64,000 bases of DNA, from NCBI RefSeq assembly GCF_031450785.1, contig NZ_JARTWB010000002.1, forward strand, positions 1,674,001-1,738,000, in the 5' to 3' direction. The position numbers were made by a program, and so were the translations under genes. Of this stretch, positions 1-8,419 are shown piece after piece. The stretch is from Caballeronia sp. LZ062 (lineage in GTDB: Bacteria; Pseudomonadota; Gammaproteobacteria; Burkholderiales; Burkholderiaceae). Below the pieces are notes generated by a model. That model searched no databases. It saw only the letters and a list, made by a program, of their open reading frames with translations, and was not told where the DNA came from. Within the stretch, counting starts at the first letter, position 1. Every line of letters starts with the position of its first letter.

Positions 1-272
1 CGCGCCGTCGCTTGCGAATCGCTGACCTCGCGGTTCGCTTCATCGAATGCGTCGAGAATCTGCTTGCTGCGCTCGTAGTAGGCGTGGCCTGCATCGGTCA
101 AGCTCAGGCGTCGGGTCGTGCGTTGCAGCAGCCGCGCATTCAGCCGCGTCTCGATTTCGCTGACATGCTTGCCGGCCATCGCGGGCGACAGTCCGAAGCG
201 ACGCGCGGACGCAGCAAGGCTCCCCTCCTCCACCGCGGCGACGAAGACAGCAAGACTCGTCAGTCGGTCCAT
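1..272 (-). CDS. LysR-family transcriptional regulator, N-terminal part (cut by window edge)
   Basis: The reverse strand reads from an ATG at 272 as MDRLTSLAVFVAAVEEGS, then a winged helix-turn-helix with the LysR pattern (SARRFGLSPAMAGKHVSEIE, then LLQRTTRRLSLTDAG). About 90 residues are visible before the window edge, so the effector-binding domain is missing. It is divergent from the alpha/beta hydrolase starting at 384, with 111 bp between the two starts. By the usual LysR arrangement it probably controls that gene as well as itself. The effector cannot be told. Confidence 0.85.
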   Translation of the reverse strand, partial: MDRLTSLAVFVAAVEEGSLAASARRFGLSPAMAGKHVSEIETRLNARLLQRTTRRLSLTDAGHAYYERSKQILDAFDEANREVSDSQATA

Positions 273-383
273 GGCACTCCCCGATTCGATCGCGGCATTA
301 TCGACTGTCGCCACCGAACGGGCAATTATCGAATGTGCGCTGCATGCCTACGATTCACGTATTCAACGAACGGGAGCGAATGC

Positions 384-1547
384 ATGAAGATCGAAACGAA
401 CGGCACGCGGATTCATGTGACCGAGCGCGGCAAAGGCGACATGGCGCTCGTGTTCCTGCACTACTACGGCGGTTCGTCGCGGACATGGGACCGGATAGCG
501 GACGCGCTGTGCGACCGGTATCGGATAGTCGCCACCGACCATCGCGGCTGGGGCGAGTCGGACGCGCCCGCCGACGGCTACCGTATCGCCGATCTGGCAG
601 ACGATGCACAGGGCGTGATCGAGTCGCTCGGTTTGCGGCGCTACGTGCTCGTCGGGCACTCCATGGGCGGCAAAGTCGCGCAATTCATCGCATCGCGCCG
701 GCCGAGCGGGCTGCAAGGTCTCGTGCTCGTGGCGCCCTCGCCTCCGTCGCCGACGCTTCTCCCGGAGCCGCAGCACACGACGTTATCGAACGCTTATCGG
801 TCGCGAGAATCGGTGGAGTTCGTGATGGATCACGTGCTCACCGCCAAACCGCTCGACGCCGCGTGCCGCGAGCAGGTCATCGCGGACAGCATGAAGGGCG
901 CGCCTCAGGCGAAGGCGGCGTGGCCCGAGATCGCGATGCGCGAAGACATCACGGCTGCGGTGCAGGCCATCGACGTGCCGACCATCGTGATCTGCGGAGA
1001 ACTGGACCAGGTCGACCGCATCGATACCTTGCAGGCGGAACTGCTCACGTACGTGCCGCACGCGGCGATGACCATCCTGCCTGGCGTCGGACATCTGTCG
1101 CCGCTCGAGGCGCCGGCCGAGGTCGCGCGAATCATCGGCCGCTTTATCGGCGCATTGGAAGACGGCCTCACGGGTTGCACGACGCCCGACGAAGTGCCGC
1201 GTGCATTCGATGCGGCGATGAACGCGGGCGATCTGGACGGTGTGCTCCGCGCATTCAGCAACGATGCGACGATGCGCTTGACCAACGGCGTGCTCATCGA
1301 ACAGCGCCCTGCGGAACTACGCGAGGCGATGGCGCAATTACTCGCGATGAAACCGCGCATCCGCAACACGGTGCGCCGCGTGCTGTCGAGCGGAGACCTT
1401 GCACTAGTCTTGACGGACTGGACGCTGAGTGTGGCGTCGCCCGACGGAGAGCCGCATGTCGAGTCCGGTACCGCGACTCAGGTCGTGCAGAAAGGCCGGG
1501 ACGGCGCCTGGCGGTTGAAAATCTCGAATCCGCTGGGGCTTGAGTAG
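384..1547 (+). CDS. alpha/beta hydrolase fused to a SnoaL-like domain
   Basis: A 387-residue protein. Residues 1-260 form an alpha/beta hydrolase with nucleophile motif GHSMGG (Ser93), an acidic residue in CGELDQVD (Asp208 or Asp211) and His237 in GVGHLSP. Residues 270-387 resemble a SnoaL/DUF4440 fold, with AFDAAMNAGDLDGVLRAF near its start and DGAWRLKI near its end. The open frame runs further upstream, but those residues are not protein-like, so ATG 384 was chosen; it also fits the divergent LysR gene. The substrate is unknown. Fusion to SnoaL suggests either a second ligand pocket or an oligomerisation domain. Confidence 0.85.
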   Translation: MKIETNGTRIHVTERGKGDMALVFLHYYGGSSRTWDRIADALCDRYRIVATDHRGWGESDAPADGYRIADLADDAQGVIESLGLRRYVLVGHSMGGKVAQFIASRRPSGLQGLVLVAPSPPSPTLLPEPQHTTLSNAYRSRESVEFVMDHVLTAKPLDAACREQVIADSMKGAPQAKAAWPEIAMREDITAAVQAIDVPTIVICGELDQVDRIDTLQAELLTYVPHAAMTILPGVGHLSPLEAPAEVARIIGRFIGALEDGLTGCTTPDEVPRAFDAAMNAGDLDGVLRAFSNDATMRLTNGVLIEQRPAELREAMAQLLAMKPRIRNTVRRVLSSGDLALVLTDWTLSVASPDGEPHVESGTATQVVQKGRDGAWRLKISNPLGLE

Positions 1548-1663
1548 GAAGAAGTGGTCAGCACCGCGATTACATCGGATGTCATTGCGCGTAGCGGCCG
1601 AAATTCGATAGGCTCGGACGCATGGACCGCAGTCACGGCTCGCCCCGACACATGAGGAAGACC

Positions 1664-2500
1664 ATGAGCATATCGCCGCTTCACCAACGGGCCTCCACCG
1701 AATTAGGCGGGCTGCTCCGTCACTGGCGGGAAGTGCGCGGGGTCAGCCAGCTCGAACTCTCGCTAATTGCGGGCATTTCGCAGCGCCAGATCAGCTTTAT
1801 CGAGAGCGGGCGCAGCGTGCCAGGACGGCAAACGCTGCTGACTATCGCGCAGTCGCTGGATGTTCCGCTGCGTGAGCGCAACGCGCTCTTGCTGTCCGCC
1901 GGTTACGCGCCGATGTATTCCGACGCAAAATGGAACGACAATGAAATGTCCGTGGTGATGAGTGCCGCCAAGCGCATGCTTCAGCAGCACGAGCCATTCC
2001 CCGCTATCGTCATGGACCGATATTGGAATGTACTCCTGACGAATCGCGCTGCGCCGGATTTCTTCAACTGTTTCATCGATATGGCGGCACGCACGGGACC
2101 GCGCAATATGCTGCATCTTATGTTCGAGCCCGAAGGCATGCGCCCGCATATCGCCGACTGGGAGACCGTGGCGCTCAATCTGATTCAGCGCGTGCATCGT
2201 GAAGCGGTCGGGCGCGTCATCGATATCGATACGCAGCGACTGCTCGATGCGCTCTTCGCTTATCCCGGCGTGCGCCCGGAATGGCGCTCACACGCCATGG
2301 CGTCGTCCTCGTCCACGCTGCCGGTAGTCCCCATGGGCTTCGTCAGGCATGGCACGGTGCTGAACTACTTCTCGATGATCACCACTGTCGAAACGCCGTC
2401 GACGATTGCCGCGCAGGAAGTGCGGATCGAGTGCATGTTTCCCGCCGACGAGGAAACCGAAGCGCGGCATGTCGAGTTGCTGAAAGCAGCGCGCCAATGA
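1664..2500 (+). CDS. XRE-family regulator with MmyB-like ligand-binding domain
   Basis: A 278-residue cytoplasmic regulator. Residues 10-70 are a lambda-repressor-type helix-turn-helix (RGVSQLELSLIAGISQRQIS, ESGRSVPG). Residues 90-270 match the MmyB-like PAS-related domain (MDRYWNVLLTNRAAPDFF, then PGVRPEW), which binds small ligands in this family. ATG 1664 has a GAGGAAG ribosome site just upstream; in-frame ATGs at 1622 and 1652 lack one. It precedes the AhpD-like gene at 2610 on the same strand. MmyB-type regulators commonly control an adjacent redox gene, so this is probably its target. Confidence 0.85.
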   Translation: MSISPLHQRASTELGGLLRHWREVRGVSQLELSLIAGISQRQISFIESGRSVPGRQTLLTIAQSLDVPLRERNALLLSAGYAPMYSDAKWNDNEMSVVMSAAKRMLQQHEPFPAIVMDRYWNVLLTNRAAPDFFNCFIDMAARTGPRNMLHLMFEPEGMRPHIADWETVALNLIQRVHREAVGRVIDIDTQRLLDALFAYPGVRPEWRSHAMASSSSTLPVVPMGFVRHGTVLNYFSMITTVETPSTIAAQEVRIECMFPADEETEARHVELLKAARQ

Positions 2501-2609
2501 GTGTGGACTCTGATGACATGCCATGTAATTGGCGAGCCGCATGAGCATCGCTAAGCTGACTCTGTCGCTCGAATCTCTTGCGCGACTCGTCAACTTTCAG
2601 GGACTTCAC

Positions 2610-3158
2610 ATGACTCGCTATCCCATTCATACGCTCGACTCCGCGCCCGCAGAATCGAAGCCCGCGCTTAGTGCGCTAGCCGAGGCGTTCGGCATGGTGC
2701 CCAATATCGCGGGCGCCATGGCCGGTTCGCCGAAGCTGATCAACGGGCTCGCCGGTGTGTTCCAGCAAGTTCACGGCGGCAGCTTCACGGAAGCGCACAT
2801 CCAGACCTTGCTGCTCACGAATGCCGTGACGAACGGATCGGCGTGGCCGGTAGCGTTCCACTCGTTCCTCGCGTTGAAGGCAGGGCTGGCCGACGCCGAC
2901 GTGCACGCTATTCGCGAACGCCGCCTGCCGGAGGACGCTCAACTTGCAGCGCTTTCTCGTCTGGCACGCGCATTGATCGAACGGCGTGGCCGCGTGGACG
3001 AACACGATATCGCGTCGTTCACCGCGGCGGGCTTCGATCAGGCACTCGTGCTCGAAGTCATTCTGGTCGTGGCTGCGTCGACGATGACCAATAACACCGC
3101 GAGCGTCACTCAGCCGCCGCTCGAAGCTGTGTTTCAGCCGCACGCATGGACGGCCTGA
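2610..3158 (+). CDS. carboxymuconolactone decarboxylase/AhpD-like protein without redox cysteines
   Basis: A 182-residue all-helical protein of the CMD/AhpD family (TNAVTNGSAWPVAFHS). In AhpD the active site is Cys-x-x-Cys-x-x-x-His. Here Ser77 and Pro80 stand at the two cysteine positions, while His84 is retained. The position of AhpD Glu118 appears to be Gln65. The fold is therefore clear, but peroxidase or disulfide reductase activity is doubtful. The start was taken at ATG 2610 because upstream codons do not read as protein. It lies 109 bp behind the XRE gene, and the two may be co-transcribed. Confidence 0.8.
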   Translation: MTRYPIHTLDSAPAESKPALSALAEAFGMVPNIAGAMAGSPKLINGLAGVFQQVHGGSFTEAHIQTLLLTNAVTNGSAWPVAFHSFLALKAGLADADVHAIRERRLPEDAQLAALSRLARALIERRGRVDEHDIASFTAAGFDQALVLEVILVVAASTMTNNTASVTQPPLEAVFQPHAWTA

Positions 3159-3201
3159 GCGATTTGGCCAAGCCACGGCGACGCGATCACGAAGCGCCCC
3201 T

Positions 3202-4797
3202 TCAACTGTCCGTGCCGGGGTTATGCAGCGCCTGCGATATCGCCGCCCGCAGTTCGATCGCCTGATACGGTTTGTGCAGTACCGGAAACTCGGTGCCGTC
3301 GATATCGTTTCTGGCAATGGACGTGTCGGCGTATCCGGTCGTCAGCAGGACGCGAAGCTGCGGCTTTCGCCGCTTCGCTTCCTGAGCGAGCATCACACCG
3401 TTCATGCCGCCCGGCATGATCAGGTCCGTGAAGAGCAGTTCGATCTCAGGATGGCGGCCGAGCAGTTCGAGCGCGTCATGCGCGCCGTGTGCGACGCGCG
3501 TCTTGTATCCGCCCTGATGCAGAATCATCGCCGCCACTTCCGCTACGTCGGGCCGGTCATCGACGACCAGGATCGTCTCGTTGTGCGCCGACTCGGCGGG
3601 ACGTCTTTGTCGTTGGTCCGTGGAAGGTTCGGCCGCGACTGCCGGAAAGTACAGCCGGACGGTCGTGCCGTGGCCCGGCTCCGAGTAAATGTCCACAGCG
3701 CCGCCCGATTGCCTGGCGAAACCATAGACCATCGACAGCCCAAGGCCGGTTCCCTTGCCCTCTTCCTTCGTGGTGAAGAAAGGGTCCATCACGTGCGCGA
3801 GAATATGCGCGGGAATGCCGGCGCCATTGTCGCTCACGGAAACCCAAACGTACTCGCCGGGCGTGAGTTGCGCGAAACCGATGGGCCGGCGGTCCGTGAG
3901 CGACAGATTGCCGGTACGCACCGTGACTTGAGGATTGCCCTTGCCGTGCAGCGCGTCGCGCGCGTTCAAAAGAAGGTTGAGCACGGCCACTTCGAGTTGC
4001 GAAGCGTCGAGCTGGCAGTTGCGCAGCGCCGGGTCGGGGACGAAATGCAACGCGCCGCTGTCGCCGAAAGTGTTTTCCGCCAGTTCTCTGATATCGGCGA
4101 GCCGCGCGTTGAGATTGATGATCCGGCCGCGCAACTCCTGCTTCCTCGCGAACGCGAGCAGTTGCTGCGTAAGAGTCGACGCCCGCGTGATCGCATCGCG
4201 CATCCGCTCCACAGGCATGACGAACCGGCTCAGATCGAATCTCTCTTCGATGCCCAGCTTCATCACATCGACATAGCCGCTCATCACTTGCAGCAGGTTG
4301 TTGAAGTCGTGCGCGATGCCGCCGGTCAACTGGCCCAGCGCTTCCATCTTCTGCGATTGCCGCAGCGCCTCTTCGGCATCGCGACGGCGGCTGATATCCA
4401 GTTGAGATGCGAAGAAGTACACGATCTCGCCGGCTTCATTCCTGACCGGCGAAATGAAGAGCGCATTCCAGAACGTCGACCCGTCCTTGCGATAGTTCAG
4501 CACCTCGATATTGATTTCGCGGCCCTGCGCGACGGCGTCGCGGATCTCGGACACGGTTGCACGACTGGTCTCCGGCCCTTGAAGAAGCCGACAGTTGTTG
4601 CCGATCAGTTCCTCGACGGTAAATCCCGTCAGGTTGAGGAACGCGGCGTTGACGAACACGATCGGGTTGTCGGGCTGGTTCGGATCGGTGACGAGCATGG
4701 GCATGCGTGTCGTCGAAACAGCCGCGAAAAAGATGTCGTTCGAATGGTCGCTGAAAGAAGGCCTGACGTTGCTTACGGTGGGGCGCTCGATGTTCAA
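3202..4797 (-). CDS. LOV-domain hybrid sensor histidine kinase
   Basis: A 531-residue soluble kinase. The domains in order are a LOV/PAS domain (about 25-140), HisKA with His163 in [11 protein letters not shown], HATPase (about 265-385; [17 protein letters not shown]) and a C-terminal receiver (about 408-525; phosphoacceptor Asp458, Lys509). The LOV motif GNNCRLLQG carries Cys69, the residue that forms the flavin adduct under blue light in this family. No membrane segment is present. No DNA-binding response regulator is adjacent. Blue-light sensing is inferred from the motif. Confidence 0.9.
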   Translation of the reverse strand: MNIERPTVSNVRPSFSDHSNDIFFAAVSTTRMPMLVTDPNQPDNPIVFVNAAFLNLTGFTVEELIGNNCRLLQGPETSRATVSEIRDAVAQGREINIEVLNYRKDGSTFWNALFISPVRNEAGEIVYFFASQLDISRRRDAEEALRQSQKMEALGQLTGGIAHDFNNLLQVMSGYVDVMKLGIEERFDLSRFVMPVERMRDAITRASTLTQQLLAFARKQELRGRIINLNARLADIRELAENTFGDSGALHFVPDPALRNCQLDASQLEVAVLNLLLNARDALHGKGNPQVTVRTGNLSLTDRRPIGFAQLTPGEYVWVSVSDNGAGIPAHILAHVMDPFFTTKEEGKGTGLGLSMVYGFARQSGGAVDIYSEPGHGTTVRLYFPAVAAEPSTDQRQRRPAESAHNETILVVDDRPDVAEVAAMILHQGGYKTRVAHGAHDALELLGRHPEIELLFTDLIMPGGMNGVMLAQEAKRRKPQLRVLLTTGYADTSIARNDIDGTEFPVLHKPYQAIELRAAISQALHNPGTDS

Positions 4798-4966
4798 TTT
4801 TTGTCCTCGTTGGAGCCGCAGCCGCCGTCTGACGGCACTCGAGGACCGCCGGAACGCGGTTATTTTTCGAACGTGATTCTAGCCTGCGGCGCCTGACGAT
4901 GTCGTAAGCCGTCGGCGTCGATGCGTGCTCGTGCACCGTATGCACCATGTCCCGCGCGGTGCGGCC

Positions 4967-5359
4967 TCAGGGCCTTTGGCCCAACTGTTCCTCGATCGTC
5001 CTTGTGAGCGGCGATTGCACATCCCCGGTGTGCTTCGTTTCGACAGGCTCGATCAGAACGATCCAGCATTCTTCGTCGGCAACAGGGTTATGCAGCGTGC
5101 CGCGCGGCACCACATGCATCGATCCTGCGGGCAGCTCGACAGTTCGGCCTCCTTCATATTGGATCTTCAGATGACCACTAACGACGAAGAACAGCTCGTC
5201 TTCGTTCGCATGGTCGTGCCAGGCGAGCTGGCCGCGCACTTTGGCGACCTTCACGTACTGATCGTTGACCTGCGCGACGACTTTCGGCGACCAGTGTTCA
5301 TGGACACCGCTGAAAGCGGCTTCGAGGTCGAACGATTCGGCGAATTGAAGGACAGACAT
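4967..5359 (-). CDS. cupin-domain protein
   Basis: A 130-residue single cupin barrel. Cupin motif 1 is visible as WHDHANEDELFFVVSG (two His and Glu as metal ligands) and motif 2 as PAGSMHVVPRGTLHNP. GGAGA sits upstream of the ATG at 5359. Single cupins of this type bind a metal and a small ligand; the reaction cannot be inferred. The 169 bp to the LOV kinase start at 4797 hold no other gene that I can see. Confidence 0.8.
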   Translation of the reverse strand: MSVLQFAESFDLEAAFSGVHEHWSPKVVAQVNDQYVKVAKVRGQLAWHDHANEDELFFVVSGHLKIQYEGGRTVELPAGSMHVVPRGTLHNPVADEECWIVLIEPVETKHTGDVQSPLTRTIEEQLGQRP

Positions 5360-5440
5360 GGTCGTCTCCAGTGAGAGGAATTCAGGCGAGAAGCGAATCG
5401 GACTTTAGCGCAGAAGCCGCGGAAACGCCGGGATCAGCGG

Positions 5441-6331
5441 TCATTCGACCAGCGCTGCGAGTTCTTCCGCGGTGCCCAAGGGAAACGCTGACTTGATGTG
5501 ATCGAGAAAAGCGGAAACACGCGTGCTCAGCAAACGTCTCGAGGGATACAGCGCCCAAAGCGCGATTTCCGGGCCGTCCACGTCGCCCCAGTACGCGAGC
5601 GTTCCAGAAGCGATGTCCCGGCTCACGAGCGATAACGGCAGACAGGCGGCACCCGCGCCGAGACGGACCGTGTCACGCACCATGACCAGCGACGACAACT
5701 GGGCGACCGGCTCGACGAAGATGCGCGTTTTCCGGCGAGCGTCGACGACATCCCAGAACGCATTCTGATCGGGCGATGAGCGAACGACAGCCCGAACGCT
5801 GGCTTTCGCGGTCGGTCGCCTGAGCGCCGGGTCGGCCACCACGACGAGCCGGTCGCGCAGGAAGATCCGCCCGATCAGACCTTCGTTCGCTTCGGGGTTC
5901 ACGCGGATCACGAGGTCGTACCCTTCCTCGATCATGTTGACGGGGCGATCTTCCGTCGTGACTTCCACTCGAACGTCCGGGTACTTCAGGACGAACGAAG
6001 CGACCAGCTTTCCCATTGCAATCTGCGAGAAGAGCGCAGGCGCGCTGATCCTCAACCGGCCGCGAGGCTCGTCGCTGCCCGATGCGATGGCTGCGGCGCT
6101 CTCGGTGAGTTCGGCGAGCAGCGCGCCCGTCCGCTCGTACAGCGCGCGCCCTTCCTGAGTCAGCGTCACCCCGCGCGGTCCACGCTCGAACAGGCGGATG
6201 CGCAAGTCGTTTTCCAGTTCGGTGACTCTGCGCGACAGCGTCGCTTTCGGCCGCTCCGACTCACGCGCCGCCTCTCCGAAGCTGCCGTGACGAGCGACGA
6301 GATTGAAGTCAGCAAGAGCAAGAAGGTCCAT
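5441..6331 (-). CDS. LysR-family transcriptional regulator
   Basis: A 296-residue LysR regulator with an N-terminal winged helix (FNLVARHGSFGEAARESERP, then RRVTELENDLRIRLFERGPRG) and a substrate-binding-like effector domain (RGRLRISAPALFSQIAMGKL onward). The open frame extends 25 codons upstream, but MDLLALADFNLVAR is the normal family start, so ATG 6331 was chosen. It is divergent from the NmrA-like gene at 6446, with a perfect palindrome in between (6359-6373). The likely targets are that gene and itself. Confidence 0.9.
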   Translation of the reverse strand: MDLLALADFNLVARHGSFGEAARESERPKATLSRRVTELENDLRIRLFERGPRGVTLTQEGRALYERTGALLAELTESAAAIASGSDEPRGRLRISAPALFSQIAMGKLVASFVLKYPDVRVEVTTEDRPVNMIEEGYDLVIRVNPEANEGLIGRIFLRDRLVVVADPALRRPTAKASVRAVVRSSPDQNAFWDVVDARRKTRIFVEPVAQLSSLVMVRDTVRLGAGAACLPLSLVSRDIASGTLAYWGDVDGPEIALWALYPSRRLLSTRVSAFLDHIKSAFPLGTAEELAALVE

Positions 6332-6358
6332 GTCGATTCCGGTCTGCGTTCCACATTT

Positions 6359-6373
6359 GAGACGCCGCGTCTC
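6359..6373. promoter_or_regulatory. palindrome in LysR/NmrA divergent promoter
   Basis: GAGACGCCGCGTCTC is a perfect 6-bp inverted repeat around CCG. It lies in the 114 bp between the divergent LysR (6331) and NmrA-like (6446) starts and is flanked by AT-rich sequence. Position and symmetry suggest the operator of the LysR protein. This is inference only. Confidence 0.45.
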
Positions 6374-6445
6374 ATTATAGCATCTTCCGGACCGCCAGTG
6401 GATCACTTACCTTGAATGCACCGCAACCCACAAAGGAGTCCCATC

Positions 6446-7309
6446 ATGACTATTCTCGTTACCGGTGCCACGGGCCGCGTCGGTCGCCAGGTCGTCGATC
6501 AACTCGTCAGTCGTCGTGCCGACGTGCGCGTGCTCGTGCGCGATCCGTCGAAAGCGCGTTTCCCGAGCGAGGTGGCCGTCGTGCAAGGCGATATGCTCGA
6601 TATCGATTCGCTTCGCCGCGCACTCGCCGGTGTGCGCACGCTGTTCCTTCTCAACGCGGTTGCAGGCGATGAATTCACGCAGGCGCTGATCGCGCTCAAC
6701 ATCGCCCGCGAGTGCGGGGTCGAGCGCGTGGTGTACCTCTCGGTGATGCACGCCGAGCGATTCGTCAACGTGCCGCATTTCGCCGTGAAGTCCGGCGCGG
6801 AACGCATGATCGAGCAGATGGGCTTCAGCGCCACCATCCTGCGCCCCGCTTACTTCATCGACAATAAACTGATGATCAAGGATGTCGTCGTGAACCACGG
6901 CGTTTATCCGATGCCCATCGGAAGCAAGGGCGTTGCGATGGTCGACACGCGCGATATCGCGGAGGTCGCGGCTATCGAACTGATACGCCGCAATGAGGCT
7001 GCGGAAAGGCTTCCTGTCGAGACGATCAACCTCGTCGGTCCGCACACGCTGACGGGTCCCGAACTCGCGTCCATCTGGTCCGACGTGCTCGGCCGTCCGG
7101 TTGGCTACGGCGGCGACGATCCCGGCGCCTTCGAGCAGAACCTCTCGGGTTCCATGCCGAAGTGGATGGCTTACGAGATGCGCCTGATGGCCGAGCGCTA
7201 TGTGAGCGACGGCATGGTGCCGGAAGCGGGCGACGTCGAGCGTCTCGTCGGCATGTTGGGCCGTCCGCTGCACGCTTACCGTGACTTCGTTGCGGAAGTG
7301 GCGGGTTGA
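6446..7309 (+). CDS. NmrA-like NAD(P)-binding oxidoreductase or sensor
   Basis: A 287-residue atypical short-chain dehydrogenase. The Rossmann motif GATGRVG is near residue 8 and NAD(P)-contact residues follow (LVRDPSKARF). It lacks the YxxxK catalytic pair of classical members, as in NmrA/QOR2-like proteins that act as redox sensors or quinone reductases. ATG 6446 follows an AAAGGAG ribosome site; the ATG at 6416 has none. It is divergent from the LysR gene at 6331 and is probably its target. Confidence 0.85.
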   Translation: MTILVTGATGRVGRQVVDQLVSRRADVRVLVRDPSKARFPSEVAVVQGDMLDIDSLRRALAGVRTLFLLNAVAGDEFTQALIALNIARECGVERVVYLSVMHAERFVNVPHFAVKSGAERMIEQMGFSATILRPAYFIDNKLMIKDVVVNHGVYPMPIGSKGVAMVDTRDIAEVAAIELIRRNEAAERLPVETINLVGPHTLTGPELASIWSDVLGRPVGYGGDDPGAFEQNLSGSMPKWMAYEMRLMAERYVSDGMVPEAGDVERLVGMLGRPLHAYRDFVAEVAG

Positions 7310-7565
7310 ACGCTGGGCGCCGTGTGCTGGTCTGCCCGTGTGACCGCGCCGGGCCGAGCGGAGTTGCATCCGATGTTTTGCGTGACTTCACGCACTCGGC
7401 TGACTTTCAACGCGCGGTGCATGACGCCCAAGCGTGAGCTTACTGCCGAGTCCGAGAATGAGCGTTCACCGTTCCATCGAAGCCTTGCAACGGAGAATCG
7501 TTCGACAAGCGCGCGTTAGAGCGGCTGTCACCATGAGAGAAGCGGCGCAAGGGGGGAAGCTATCG

Positions 7566-7640
7566 TGGTCCCCCCGGCAGGAATCGAACCTGCATCTAGC
7601 GCTTAGGAGGCACTCGTTCTATCCATTGAACTACGGGGAG
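7566..7640 (-). tRNA. tRNA-Arg (anticodon CCT)
   Basis: The reverse strand folds as a 75-nt cloverleaf with encoded CCA. The acceptor pairs CTCCCCG with CGGGGGG (one T-G wobble), the D stem is GTTC/GAAC, and the anticodon stem AGTGC/GCGCT carries loop CTCCTAA, anticodon CCT. The T arm is GCAGG-TTCGATT-CCTGC. It decodes the rare AGG codon. The sequence closely resembles the known bacterial tRNA-Arg(CCU) pattern. No integrated element or repeated 3' end is visible beside it. Confidence 0.95.
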
Positions 7641-7694
7641 CGGACCGCACGTCCCGCCGAGAACCGAAGCGGCGTCCGGCTGGCGAGAGCGCAG

Positions 7695-7703
7695 AGTATA
7701 GCA
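7695..7703 (-). promoter_or_regulatory. extended -10 promoter for tRNA-Arg
   Basis: The reverse strand reads TGC-TATACT, an extended -10 element, about 55 nt upstream of the mature tRNA 5' end. No good -35 is present, as is usual for extended -10 promoters. The leader would be removed by RNase P. Confidence 0.4.
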
Positions 7704-7756
7704 AACGGTATCGACGGCCATGCGGACGCCGCGCAAAAATGAATTAGCGCAAAGGT

Positions 7757-8125
7757 TTGGCGAGAAAACCGCGGGTTTGTCCCTATCAAGTTCCGGACAA
7801 GCGCGCCGCCATCGGACACATCGACCCCATTTCCGATCTCAAGCTCCAGGGCGCGTTTTCGGCGTTGCTGGCAGACCAGGACCTTGCGCACCTTCAGAAG
7901 GTGTTGCGCCGTTCGTTGTCGTGCGATCTCGGCGGTCCGTTGCTGCCGCCCTCGTACTGGCGCGGGCGGATTGCAGCCATCACGCGCCAGGCACATCTGT
8001 CTCCCACGCAGATTCAGACCGTTCACCGGCTGTATCTGTATATCGATGCGTTCGAAGCGGCATCGGCCACGCCTGACGGCGAACGCGCCGTGCCCGGCGA
8101 ACCGCTCGCGGCGGCAGGCAGTTAG
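7757..8125 (+). CDS. hypothetical protein (122 aa)
   Basis: Not recognised. The frame has GC-biased third positions and reads as a soluble alpha-helical protein (SDLKLQGAFSALLADQD, LLPPSYWRGRIAAITRQ, LSPTQIQTVHRLYLYIDAFE). An in-frame stop at 7745 leaves TTG at 7757 as the only reasonable start, and no well-spaced ribosome site is seen. The true start or even expression is therefore uncertain. Confidence 0.45.
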   Translation: MARKPRVCPYQVPDKRAAIGHIDPISDLKLQGAFSALLADQDLAHLQKVLRRSLSCDLGGPLLPPSYWRGRIAAITRQAHLSPTQIQTVHRLYLYIDAFEAASATPDGERAVPGEPLAAAGS

Positions 8126-8146
8126 CGGCGCGCCGCTGCGCTTCTC

Positions 8147-8329
8147 TCAATGCCGGTGCTTGAGCCACCAGTCGCGCAATGAATGGCTCGGCGCGGCTTC
8201 GTGCATTGCCGCGCCCGCCCGATGCGCCCGCCGCTCGCAATATTCATCGCGCCAGTCATGTGCGAGCAACACGAGGCCGAGCGCGGCGAGCGCCGCCACG
8301 CCGATGAGAACGTCGGAAAGTTCGAGCAT
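8147..8329 (-). CDS. small single-pass membrane protein (60 aa)
   Basis: A 60-residue protein with one hydrophobic helix at residues 5-23 (VLIGVAALAALGLVLLA) followed by a basic, histidine-containing tail. A GGAGG ribosome site precedes the ATG at 8329 by 5 nt, which is the main reason to believe it. Function unknown. Confidence 0.55.
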   Translation of the reverse strand: MLELSDVLIGVAALAALGLVLLAHDWRDEYCERRAHRAGAAMHEAAPSHSLRDWWLKHRH

Positions 8330-8419
8330 GGCGACCTCCTGCTTGCCGCTGCCGTCATGTCTCCATGATAGGCCGCGTTTCGCGCGAGTTCGCGTCGGCT
8401 TTCGACGTCGGCTTTCGCT

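Noticed and set aside
7566..7640. tRNA-Arg as an integration site for a mobile element
   Set aside because: No integrase, no duplicated tRNA 3' end and no change in composition nearby.
7434..7742. Forward open frame across the tRNA-Arg region
   Set aside because: It reads through the antisense of a clear tRNA cloverleaf, including the standard GC-genome artefact of a peptide from the T-arm complement.
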